From Gammaproteobacteria bacterium (GTDB lineage: Bacteria > Pseudomonadota > Gammaproteobacteria > UBA9214): DNA of 7,629 bases. Positions 1-6,153 of the stretch are shown here, piece after piece (position 1 is the stretch's first letter; every line of letters starts with the position of its first letter). Made by a program: the position numbers and the translations under genes. The stretch covers positions 1-7,629 of the forward strand of contig DAOVVG010000111.1 in NCBI GenBank assembly GCA_030632175.1. The letters run 5' to 3'. Under the pieces are notes generated by a model. That model saw only the letters and a list, made by a program, of their open reading frames with translations, had not been told where the DNA came from and ran no database searches.

Positions 1-275
1 TCACCGGCCACCGAGTAATGCCCGTAGCGCTCGGTCTCGGCACGGAATGGCCGAATCATCTGCGAGTGGCACAGATAGCAGCCTTCCCGCACATAGACGT
101 CACGACCCGCGGGGCGTAACGGGCTGTAAGGTTCCAGGCCCGCTACCGCTTCCGTCATGGATTGCTGGAAAAACAGCGGTACGATCTGTACCAGTCCGCC
201 AATGGAAACGGTGATGATGATCAGGATGATCATCAGGCCGATATTCTTTTCAATCTTTTCGTGACCTTGCGCCAT
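1..275 (-). CDS. ccoO: cbb3-type cytochrome c oxidase subunit II, 5' part (runs off left edge)
   Basis: CcoO is the membrane-anchored mono-haem cytochrome c subunit of the cbb3 oxidase, passing electrons towards the CcoN catalytic core on the periplasmic side. Reading the minus strand from the ATG at 275 gives 91 residues with no stop before the edge. The order is a short polar start (MAQGHEKIEKN), one membrane helix at about residues 12-35, then a periplasmic part with the haem c motif C66-Y-L-C69-H70 followed by SQMIRPFRAE, a CcoO signature. The rest of the protein, including the usual distal methionine ligand region, lies outside the window. The ribosome-binding site AAGGAG overlaps the ccoN stop codon (TAAGGAG) seven bases before the ATG, so the two genes are surely co-transcribed and probably translationally coupled. 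Confidence 0.95.
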   Translation of the reverse strand, partial: MAQGHEKIEKNIGLMIILIIITVSIGGLVQIVPLFFQQSMTEAVAGLEPYSPLRPAGRDVYVREGCYLCHSQMIRPFRAETERYGHYSVAG

Positions 276-282
276 AACCTGT

Positions 283-289
283 CTCCTTA
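283..289 (-). promoter_or_regulatory. Ribosome-binding site of ccoO overlapping the ccoN stop
   Basis: On the minus strand the sequence TAAGGAG contains both the TAA stop of ccoN and an AAGGAG Shine-Dalgarno element, seven bases ahead of the ccoO ATG. This fixes the ccoO start and suggests coupled synthesis of subunits I and II. Confidence 0.8.
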
Positions 290-1708
290 ATGTGCTGCCG
301 CAGGGGCCGGGATAGCGGCCGTAGCAGGTTTGGCACCCTTAATGGTCTTCCAGATATTCCAGGCCATTACTACCGTGCCCAGCAGGAAGAACACACCACC
401 CAGAAAACGCACAATGAAGTACGGATGCATGGCCTGCACTGACTCGACAAAACTGTAAGTCAGGGTGCCGTCACTATTGGTGGCCCGCCACATCAGGCCC
501 TGCATAATGCCGGCCACCCACATTGATGATATATAGAGCACGATGCCGATGGTCGCCATCCAGAAGTGCGCCTCAACCAGCTTCAGGCTATAGAGTTCAC
601 GATTGAACAGCCGCGGGATCAGGTAGTACATACTGCCCATGGAGACCAGTGCTACCCAGCCAAGCGCACCGGAATGCACATGACCAATGGTCCAGTCGGT
701 GTAATGCGACAGGGCATTCACCGTCTTGATGGCCATCATCGGACCCTCGAAGGTAGACATGCCGTAGAAAGAGATCGACACGATCAGCAAGCGCAACACG
801 GGATCGGTGCGCAGTTTTTCCCACGCCCCGGAAAGCGTCATAATGCCGTTGATCATACCGCCCCAGCTGGGCGCCAGCAGAATCAGCGACATCACCATAC
901 CCAGCGACTGGGTCCAGTCCGGCAAGGCCGTGTAGTGCAGGTGATGCGGTCCGGCCCAGATGTAAGTAAAGATCAGCGCCCAGAAATGCACCACCGATAG
1001 TCGATACGAATACACCGGACGGTTTGCCTGCTTCGGTACGAAGTAATACATCATGCCGAGGAACCCGGCTGTCAGGAAAAAACCCACCGCATTATGCCCG
1101 TACCACCACTGCACCATGGCGTCCTGCACACCGGCGTATGCAGAATAGGATTTCACCAGGGTAACCGGTACCGCTGCACTGTTGAAGATATGCAGTATGG
1201 CGACGGTAAGAATATAAGCACCAAAGAACCAGTTGGCCACATAAATGTGCGGCACGCGGCGTTTCACAATGGTGCCGAAAAAAACCACCGCATAGACAAC
1301 CCACACCAGCGTAATCAGGATATCAATGGGCCATTCCAGCTCGGCGTACTCCTTGCTCTGGGTAATGCCGAGCGGCAAGGTGAGCGCTGCCAGCACAATC
1401 ACCGACTGCCAGCCCCAGAAAGTAAAGGCCGCCAGCTTGTCACTCAACAACCGTACATGACAGGTACGCTGTACCACATAGTAAGAAGTCGCAAACAACG
1501 CCGAGCCACCAAAGCCGAAGATCACCGCATTGGTATGCAATGGACGTATGCGCCCGAATGTCAGCCAGGGAATATCAAAGTTCAGTGCCGGCCAGGCCAG
1601 CTGGGCCGCGATAAGCACACCCACCAACATGCCGACAATGGCCCAGACAAGGGTCATGATAGAAAACTGTCTGACTATCTTGTAGTTATAGGTTTGCTGA
1701 TCTGACAT
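287..1708 (-). CDS. ccoN: cbb3-type cytochrome c oxidase subunit I
   Basis: CcoN is the catalytic core of the high-affinity cbb3 oxidase. It reduces O2 to water at a haem b3-CuB centre in the inner membrane and pumps protons. The 473-residue protein is hydrophobic throughout, of normal family length, and all metal ligands are visible: H58 (low-spin haem b) in RPLHTN; H205 (CuB) in WWYGHNAVGF; H255 and H256 (CuB) in WAGPHHLHYT; H343 (haem b3) and H345 (low-spin haem b) in IGHVHSG. Y249, just before WAGPHH, matches the C-family tyrosine that is cross-linked to the CuB histidine. The ATG at 1708 has an AGGGAG ribosome-binding site six bases upstream. The C-terminal tail (residues 458-473) is rich in alanine and proline. 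Its neighbours are the Yip1-family gene upstream on the same strand and ccoO directly downstream. Confidence 0.98.
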   Translation of the reverse strand: MSDQQTYNYKIVRQFSIMTLVWAIVGMLVGVLIAAQLAWPALNFDIPWLTFGRIRPLHTNAVIFGFGGSALFATSYYVVQRTCHVRLLSDKLAAFTFWGWQSVIVLAALTLPLGITQSKEYAELEWPIDILITLVWVVYAVVFFGTIVKRRVPHIYVANWFFGAYILTVAILHIFNSAAVPVTLVKSYSAYAGVQDAMVQWWYGHNAVGFFLTAGFLGMMYYFVPKQANRPVYSYRLSVVHFWALIFTYIWAGPHHLHYTALPDWTQSLGMVMSLILLAPSWGGMINGIMTLSGAWEKLRTDPVLRLLIVSISFYGMSTFEGPMMAIKTVNALSHYTDWTIGHVHSGALGWVALVSMGSMYYLIPRLFNRELYSLKLVEAHFWMATIGIVLYISSMWVAGIMQGLMWRATNSDGTLTYSFVESVQAMHPYFIVRFLGGVFFLLGTVVMAWNIWKTIKGAKPATAAIPAPAAAH

Positions 1709-1817
1709 GCCGAACTCCCTTATCGTTTACTTATAAAACAACAGGATACACAGTTATTTTATATATTTCAGTATATGCTAACATTCTGTTACAGAGCTAT
1801 TCTACAAGAGAATGGTA
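1709..1817 (-). other. AT-rich gap between the Yip1-family gene and ccoN
   Basis: These 109 bases hold the ccoN ribosome-binding site and a markedly AT-rich stretch (about 1740-1780). No TTGAT-N4-ATCAA FNR box and no hairpin plus U-run is visible. A TATACT hexamer on the minus strand (1770-1775) could be a -10 element, but no convincing -35 lies 16-18 bases upstream of it. An 11-base palindrome TCTGTTACAGA (1785-1795) lies just upstream of that hexamer and could be an operator or chance. ccoN may therefore have a weak promoter of its own, depend on read-through from the upstream gene, or both. Confidence 0.4.
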
Positions 1818-2420
1818 TTAACGCGTGAACTGCGGTTCCAGACCCATCCCCCAGAGAATCGCGGTGGCCGCCAGCAAGGCGACAAACGCTACCAGGCCGA
1901 CCGCCAGTACCGCACTGGAAAACAGAAAGCCGCGATCCTCGGAAATACCCATCATGACGGGCACGCCGGTATAAAGCAGATAGACCGTGTAGGCCAGCGC
2001 CGGGATACCCACTACCATATTGATCCACAACACCGGGTAAAGCTCCATCAGGCCAATGAGAAACAACGGCGTGGCCGTGTAGGCCGCCAGCACTACACAC
2101 TGTGACAAGGGCACTTTCGCGTCGTAGGTGTCACCCATCCAGTGGATCATCCAACCCAGTGAATACACACCAACCAGCATCGCAAAGTAATAAGCCACCG
2201 CAATCAGCCCGGCACTCTGCACCGTCAACTTGACCGGGTCACCGGCACCGATCTGCCAACCAAACTGGGTGGTACCTATAAATCCGGAAATGGCCGGGAT
2301 GGCCGCGAGGATCAGGACATGTATCGCGTAACACTTGCCTATGGTGCATTCATCGTCGCGAATAGCTTCCCATTCACGCTTTGGATTGGTAAACAAACCC
2401 CATACGTGTTGTAGCACCAT
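1818..2420 (-). CDS. Yip1-family integral membrane protein
   Basis: This 200-residue protein has five probable membrane helices at roughly residues 33-50, 70-92, 107-125, 128-150 and 167-190. A short cytoplasmic start carries the NPKREWEAI motif typical of bacterial Yip1-domain proteins (Pfam Yip1 type), with GTTQFGWQIGAG between helices 1 and 2. The family has no established biochemical role in bacteria, and no catalytic residues are apparent. The ATG at 2420 is preceded by a strong AGGGGAGA ribosome-binding site seven bases away. The gene lies between an FNR-type promoter and ccoN, on the same strand as ccoN with 109 bases between them. Induction at low oxygen and a link to the cbb3 oxidase are therefore likely, but this is inference from position only. 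Confidence 0.8.
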   Translation of the reverse strand: MVLQHVWGLFTNPKREWEAIRDDECTIGKCYAIHVLILAAIPAISGFIGTTQFGWQIGAGDPVKLTVQSAGLIAVAYYFAMLVGVYSLGWMIHWMGDTYDAKVPLSQCVVLAAYTATPLFLIGLMELYPVLWINMVVGIPALAYTVYLLYTGVPVMMGISEDRGFLFSSAVLAVGLVAFVALLAATAILWGMGLEPQFTR

Positions 2421-2461
2421 TAGTGATCTCCCCTCGTTATTCTTGCTGATGGCCAGTCCCC

Positions 2462-2488
2462 CGCTAGTCTCTTCCCTGCAGACTAACG
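2462..2488 (-). promoter_or_regulatory. Inverted repeat in the predicted leader of the Yip1-family transcript
   Basis: CGCTAGTCT (2462-2470) and AGACTAACG (2480-2488) form a nine-base stem with one mismatch around a nine-base loop. It lies between the predicted start site near 2560 and the Yip1-family ATG, so it would fold in the 5' leader. No U-run follows on either strand, so it is not a typical intrinsic terminator. It may be an operator or leader hairpin, or chance. Confidence 0.3.
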
Positions 2489-2566
2489 AGTCAATACCCT
2501 GTTTATAGACAATAATTTACCGAAATACAGCACCCCGGCAGCTGGCAATTAATATCGCGTGGATGC

Positions 2567-2572
2567 ATTATC
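2567..2572 (-). promoter_or_regulatory. -10 hexamer of an FNR class II promoter for the Yip1-family gene
   Basis: The minus strand reads GATAAT, five of six matches to TATAAT. Taking it as -12 to -7 puts the start site at 2560, and the centre of the FNR box then falls at exactly -41.5, the class II activation position. No good -35 is present, as expected when an activator replaces it. The predicted leader to the ATG is 140 bases. Confidence 0.6.
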
Positions 2573-2594
2573 TTTCCGGCACAGCGGGTGTTAA

Positions 2595-2608
2595 TTGATC
2601 TATATCAA
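2595..2608. promoter_or_regulatory. FNR/Anr/FixK-type binding site
   Basis: TTGATCTATATCAA is a perfect match to the TTGAT-N4-ATCAA consensus bound by FNR, Anr and FixK-type regulators under low oxygen. It lies between the divergent Yip1-ccoN-ccoO and ccoI-ccoS units, the kind of genes such regulators control. Its spacing fits activation in the minus-strand direction. On the plus side it could activate or block ccoI transcription, depending on the real start site. The regulator gene is not in the window. Confidence 0.85.
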
Positions 2609-2723
2609 CAGATAGTAAAATACCAATTTCAGATCACATCCTGTTGTTGACAGTACGCTATGCTATGCGCAGCAACGGTTTACAGTCGATGATCGTCCCC
2701 AACACCGGTCTTTAATTACCAAA

Positions 2724-5201
2724 GTGCCCTCCCCCGACCCCGCAATCAACCCGACGTCCGCCGCCGCAGGCCCGGTGACGAGTTGTTTTCACTGCGGCCT
2801 GCCGGTACCCCGTGGACTGGATCTGAATGTTGCGATTAACGGCCACGACCAACCCATGTGCTGTTACGGCTGTCAGGCGGTGGCACAGGCGATCGTCGAC
2901 TCCGGCAATGCAGGTTTCTACCGGCATCGCACTGCACCCTCGGCTACCGGCCAGGAACTGCTACCCGACTTTATCCGCCAGAGCCAGGTCTACGACCATC
3001 CCGAGATACAGAAGACCTTTGTACGTGCCACCGGCGAGCATCAGCAGGAAGCAGCGTTGATCCTGGAAGGCATCACCTGCGCTGCCTGCGTGTGGTTGAA
3101 TGAACGTCATGTGTCACAACTGCCCGGGGTACTGGAGGTACAGGTCAATTACGCAACCCGGCGTGCACGCGTCCGCTGGGATGACACACAAATAAAACTC
3201 AGCGACATCCTGCAAGCCATCCACAACATTGGCTACACCGCACACCCCTACGACCCGCAACAGCAGCAACAGGCCTTTGAACGTGAACGCCGCAACCAGC
3301 TACGGCGCATTGGCATTGCCGGCGTACTGGGCATGCAAGTGATGGTGTTATCCATCGCCCTGTATGTCGGCGACTGGTCCGGCATGGAAGCCGGCTTCCG
3401 GACCTTCTTCCGCTGGATCGGCCTGTTACTGACGACGCCGGTACTGCTGTACTCCGGCGCACCGTTCTTTCGCGGGGCGTGGCGCGACCTGCGCAACCGC
3501 AGCGTCGGCATGGACGTACCTGTTGCACTTGGCATTCTGGTTGCCTTCGGTGGCAGCGTGCATGCCAGCTGGACCGGCCACGGCGAGGTGTACTACGACT
3601 CGGTCGTCATGTTTATTTTCTTCCTGCTGGTCAGCCGCTACTTCGAACTCATGGCACGCAAGCGCGGCGCAGAAACACTGGAGCAACTCAGCCAGGCGAT
3701 GCCTGCCATGGCTACGCGCATTACGGCGACCACAAACGGTGAACAACAGGACATCATCCCGCTGACCGAACTGCAGGCCGGTGACACCGTTCTCATCAAG
3801 CCCGGTGAGTCGGTCCCGGCTGACGGCACCATCACGGCTGGCGAGTCCAGCGTGTCCGAGGCCCTGCTGACCGGCGAAAGTACACCGCTGCGCAAGCAGC
3901 AGGGTGCCCGTCTCATCGGTGGCAGCATCAATATCGAGAGCCCGCTCTACCTGCATGTGGAACAGGTCGGACTGGATACCGTGCTGGCAGAAATCCTGCG
4001 CCTGCTGGAACAGGCACAAAACCAGAAACCTGCCATCACCCGGCTTGCTGACCGGGTTGCATCCTGGTTTGTCGGTATCGTGCTGGTCATCGCCGCAGTA
4101 GTTGGCTATTACTGGTGGCAACACGCACCTGACAACTGGCTACCGGTACTCGTTGCTGTGCTCGTCGTAACCTGTCCCTGTGCACTGTCACTGGCCACAC
4201 CGACGGCCATCAGTGCAGCAACCGGCACCCTGATGGGCCACGGCCTGCTGACCATCCGCAGCCACAGCCTTGAGACACTGGCACAGTGCACCCACGTCAT
4301 CTTTGACAAGACCGGCACGCTGACATTCGGTACACCGGCAGTGAGTCGCGTTCAATGCCTGTCGCATCTTGATGAACGCACCGTGCTGGCAATCGCGGCC
4401 GCACTGGAACAACAGTCCGAACATCCCGTCGGCAAGGCCCTTATCGCTGCTGCAGCCGATGGCAAGATTGTCACTGCCAACGAGTTCAGGAACCATCCCG
4501 GCGCCGGCATCAGCGCCCGCATTGATGACACACCGTGGTTTATTGGCAATGCAAAATTCATCGCCACGCATACCGACGCCGACAGCGAAGCCCTGCACGG
4601 TGATCCGGCAGACGGCAGCCAGGTGATACTGGCCGATACACGTCAGGCACACGCGCGTTTCCTGCTGCGCGACACCCTGCGACCGGAAGCACCCGCCATC
4701 ATCAAGACCTTGCGGGACAGCGGCAAGCAGGTACTGCTGATGAGCGGCGACACCCCGTCAGCCGCACAGCAGCTGGCCGATGAGGCCGGTATCGAAGATG
4801 TACGTGCCGGCATGTCACCAGCCGACAAGCTGCAGCAGGTACAGACCTTGCAGCAACAGGGCGCCGTGGTGGTAATGGTCGGTGATGGCATCAATGATGC
4901 ACCGGTACTGGCGGCCGCCGATGTCTCCATCGTCATGCGTGATGCCGCGCACATCAGTCAGGCAAACGCCGACATGCTGTTACTGTCTAACAACCTGGAG
5001 GCACTGACCGGCGGTATTCTACTGGCCCGCAAGACCCTGCGGGTCATCAGGCAGAACCTCTCCTGGGCGGCAGGTTACAATCTGGTTGCCCTGCCGGCTG
5101 CGGCACTGGGTTTTGTAGCCCCGTGGATGGCGGCCATCGGCATGTCATCGAGTTCACTGCTGGTGGTTTTGAATGCCCTGCGACTGACCCGGAGCAAGTA
5201 G
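2724..5201 (+). CDS. ccoI: Copper-translocating P1B-type ATPase for cbb3 oxidase assembly
   Basis: CcoI (FixI) exports copper across the inner membrane at the cost of ATP and is needed to fill the CuB site of CcoN. The 825-residue protein is complete. In order it has: an N-terminal Cys-rich segment typical of CcoI (C21-FH-C24 followed by GLPVP, then C46, C47 and C50); a heavy-metal domain with GITCAAC (C119 and C122); membrane helices from about residue 195; the actuator motif TGES (383-386); the transmembrane metal site CPC (484-486); the phosphorylation motif DKTGT starting at D528; the SEHP nucleotide-binding motif (H567-P568); HPGAG (591-595); and the hinge GDGINDAP (720-727). The start is GTG at 2724. 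No in-frame upstream ATG exists and no clear Shine-Dalgarno precedes it; V18 (GTG at 2775) is a possible later start that still keeps the first cysteine pair. ccoS follows after nine bases. Confidence 0.96.
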   Translation: MPSPDPAINPTSAAAGPVTSCFHCGLPVPRGLDLNVAINGHDQPMCCYGCQAVAQAIVDSGNAGFYRHRTAPSATGQELLPDFIRQSQVYDHPEIQKTFVRATGEHQQEAALILEGITCAACVWLNERHVSQLPGVLEVQVNYATRRARVRWDDTQIKLSDILQAIHNIGYTAHPYDPQQQQQAFERERRNQLRRIGIAGVLGMQVMVLSIALYVGDWSGMEAGFRTFFRWIGLLLTTPVLLYSGAPFFRGAWRDLRNRSVGMDVPVALGILVAFGGSVHASWTGHGEVYYDSVVMFIFFLLVSRYFELMARKRGAETLEQLSQAMPAMATRITATTNGEQQDIIPLTELQAGDTVLIKPGESVPADGTITAGESSVSEALLTGESTPLRKQQGARLIGGSINIESPLYLHVEQVGLDTVLAEILRLLEQAQNQKPAITRLADRVASWFVGIVLVIAAVVGYYWWQHAPDNWLPVLVAVLVVTCPCALSLATPTAISAATGTLMGHGLLTIRSHSLETLAQCTHVIFDKTGTLTFGTPAVSRVQCLSHLDERTVLAIAAALEQQSEHPVGKALIAAAADGKIVTANEFRNHPGAGISARIDDTPWFIGNAKFIATHTDADSEALHGDPADGSQVILADTRQAHARFLLRDTLRPEAPAIIKTLRDSGKQVLLMSGDTPSAAQQLADEAGIEDVRAGMSPADKLQQVQTLQQQGAVVVMVGDGINDAPVLAAADVSIVMRDAAHISQANADMLLLSNNLEALTGGILLARKTLRVIRQNLSWAAGYNLVALPAAALGFVAPWMAAIGMSSSSLLVVLNALRLTRSK

Positions 5202-5210
5202 CGCGCCGTT

Positions 5211-5453
5211 ATGGAAATACTTTATCTGTTGATTCCCGTCTCACTGCTACTGGTGGGCTTAATCGTGTGGATTTTTCTGTGGGCAGTGCGCTCCGGGCAG
5301 TTCGATGACATGGAGGGCCCGGCGCACCAGATAATCATGGATGATGATGACCCGGTGATCGGGCAACAGGGTGAAGCGTGCGACGACACCGGGGAAAACC
5401 CGGTTAAACCTGAATCACCATCTGGATCACCGACTTCGCAGCAAAACCAATAA
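5211..5453 (+). CDS. ccoS: cbb3-type cytochrome oxidase assembly protein CcoS
   Basis: CcoS is a small inner-membrane protein needed for cofactor insertion into the cbb3 oxidase. The 80-residue product begins MEILYLLIPV, has one membrane helix (about residues 3-26), then the signature WAVRSGQFDDMEGPAHQI and an acidic MDDDDP stretch. Residues 47-80 form a polar, Pro/Ser/Gln-rich tail, so the protein is longer than many homologues. ccoI ends nine bases upstream. No strong ribosome-binding site is near the ATG (GGAG lies too far away), so translation is probably coupled to ccoI. The last 50 bases overlap, on the opposite strand, the 3' end of the DUF2788 gene. Confidence 0.93.
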   Translation: MEILYLLIPVSLLLVGLIVWIFLWAVRSGQFDDMEGPAHQIIMDDDDPVIGQQGEACDDTGENPVKPESPSGSPTSQQNQ

Positions 5454-5604
5454 TACCCAAACCAAGGCCCAGAAAAATCATCGCTGTTCCGAAACGTCCG
5501 GCACCTGATTCCTGTGCCAGCTTGTACATAATATAAATCATGTACAACACCAGTCCGCCAATACCCAGCGTTAGCGACAGGCTCTCGAATGTTTCGATAC
5601 TCAT
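5404..5604 (-). CDS. DUF2788 family two-helix membrane protein
   Basis: This 66-residue protein has helices at about residues 9-28 and 40-64, joined by a polar loop (KLAQESGAGRFGT). The start MSIETFESLSLTLG and the KLAQES.AG.FGT...GLGLG pattern fit the DUF2788 family of small proteobacterial membrane proteins. The family has no established function. The ATG at 5604 sits directly against a 10-bp tandem repeat, and no purine-rich ribosome-binding site is visible. The rhodanese gene ends 57 bases upstream on the same strand, so this is probably the last gene of a three-gene operon. Its C-terminal codons are antisense to the ccoS tail. Confidence 0.8.
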   Translation of the reverse strand: MSIETFESLSLTLGIGGLVLYMIYIMYKLAQESGAGRFGTAMIFLGLGLGIIGFAAKSVIQMVIQV

Positions 5605-5654
5605 GGGTACAGGTGGGTACAGGTGGGTACAGGTGGATACAGGTGAATGCAGGC
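5605..5654. repeat. Tandem array of five 10-bp units before the DUF2788 start codon
   Basis: On the plus strand the unit GGGTACAGGT occurs three times unchanged (5605-5634), then as GGATACAGGT (5635-5644, one change) and GAATGCAGGC (5645-5654, four changes). The array touches the DUF2788 ATG on one side and ends seven bases from the rhodanese stop codon on the other. It fills the place where a ribosome-binding site would be expected. Divergence grows with distance from the ATG, which suggests recent expansion by slippage at the start-codon side. The 10-bp period is close to one DNA helical turn. Confidence 0.95.
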
Positions 5655-5661
5655 GTGTTGG

Positions 5662-5967
5662 TTACTGGCGTTCCGCGAGATGATAAATGCGCGAGAACCC
5701 CTTGCCGGCCAGCAATCGTGCCGCACGGGCACTGCGTACTTCACTGGCGCCATACACGATAACCGGACGTCGGCTGTTCAGCTGACGGTGTTCATAACAG
5801 AGTGCATCTACCGGCAGGTTGAGAGCGCCGGGAAGACTGTTTCGACGAAAATCTGCCGGCGAACGAACATCAACCAATTGGCCGCCGTTCGCCAGCAGAT
5901 CCTGCATACATCCGGGAGCCAGGCTCCCCGCAGTTGCACGACAGATGGTCTGCATCGCGAGGCTCAT
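5662..5967 (-). CDS. Single-domain rhodanese-like protein lacking the catalytic cysteine
   Basis: Rhodanese domains usually carry sulfane sulfur on a cysteine in a loop of the form C-x-x-G-x-R-S. The fold is recognisable here in 101 residues: LVDVRSPADF (31-40), LPGALNLPVDAL (45-56), RRPVIVYG (66-73), ASEVRSARAARLLAGKGF (74-91) and IYHL (94-97). The active-site loop reads Y-G73-A-S-E-V-R-S, so the catalytic cysteine is replaced by glycine. Cysteines at 9, 20 and 57 lie elsewhere. The protein is therefore probably not a sulfurtransferase and may bind or regulate a partner, though an unusual cysteine could serve. The ATG at 5967 overlaps the stop codon of the upstream 49-residue gene (TAATG), indicating translational coupling; only a weak GGTGG-like site is present. 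Confidence 0.85.
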   Translation of the reverse strand: MSLAMQTICRATAGSLAPGCMQDLLANGGQLVDVRSPADFRRNSLPGALNLPVDALCYEHRQLNSRRPVIVYGASEVRSARAARLLAGKGFSRIYHLAERQ

Positions 5968-6116
5968 TATTTGCCACCCGCGCGAGCACTGCCTTTATTT
6001 GATGCCTTGCGGTCGGATGCCAGGATACAACTGTTGATTAAACAGTTTTTAACAAACATCGCCAAGGCGATCACAAACACAACAATTGCAGCTATCGTCA
6101 GACTATCGATGTACAC
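5967..6116 (-). CDS. Small single-helix membrane protein with two cysteines (49 aa)
   Basis: This gene is short and uses a GTG start. The product begins MYIDSLTIAAIVVFVIALAM and continues through FVKNCLINSC to a hydrophilic, basic tail ending RAGGK. One membrane helix spans about residues 6-23, followed by C25 and C30 and a basic tail (about 35-49). By the positive-inside rule the tail is cytoplasmic. The start is well supported: AGGAGG lies six bases upstream, the best ribosome-binding site in the window, and a TTGACA promoter lies about 63 bases upstream. The TAA stop shares one base with the ATG of the rhodanese gene. I do not recognise the family; the C-x4-C pair beside the membrane could be redox-active or bind metal, but that is inference. 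Confidence 0.8.
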   Translation of the reverse strand: MYIDSLTIAAIVVFVIALAMFVKNCLINSCILASDRKASNKGSARAGGK

Positions 6117-6122
6117 GAGACA

Positions 6123-6128
6123 CCTCCT
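6123..6128 (-). promoter_or_regulatory. Ribosome-binding site deciding the GTG start of the 49-aa gene
   Basis: AGGAGG on the minus strand, six bases before the GTG at 6116. It is a full anti-Shine-Dalgarno match and the main reason for calling this small gene real. Confidence 0.85.
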
Positions 6129-6153
6129 GTTTGATGAGTTTCTACAGTTATTG

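Larger units (their letters stand above)
2421..2723. other. Divergent control region between the Yip1-family gene and ccoI
   Basis: These 303 bases carry the control signals for two divergent transcription units. In order they hold the ribosome-binding site of the Yip1-family gene, an imperfect inverted repeat (2462-2488), a -10 hexamer for the minus strand (2567-2572), an FNR-type box (2595-2608), and a long leader towards ccoI. On the plus strand, TAAAAT at 2616-2621 resembles a -10 whose -35 position would lie under the FNR box. A lone TTGACA at 2647-2652 has no fitting -10. The ccoI promoter is therefore unresolved. No coding region is apparent. Confidence 0.6.

Noticed and set aside
566..1705. 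Plus-strand open frames of 144 and 203 codons opposite ccoN
   Set aside because: They lie antisense to an unambiguous ccoN with all ligands intact, are rich in H, R and Q as expected for shadow frames, and have no recognisable domain.
2689..2715. Eight-codon upstream frame (MIVPNTGL) ending shortly before the ccoI GTG
   Set aside because: No ribosome-binding site and no attenuator-like structure; a frame this short is expected by chance.
3426..4124. Minus-strand 232-codon frame opposite ccoI
   Set aside because: Antisense shadow of ccoI; low-complexity composition and no family resemblance.
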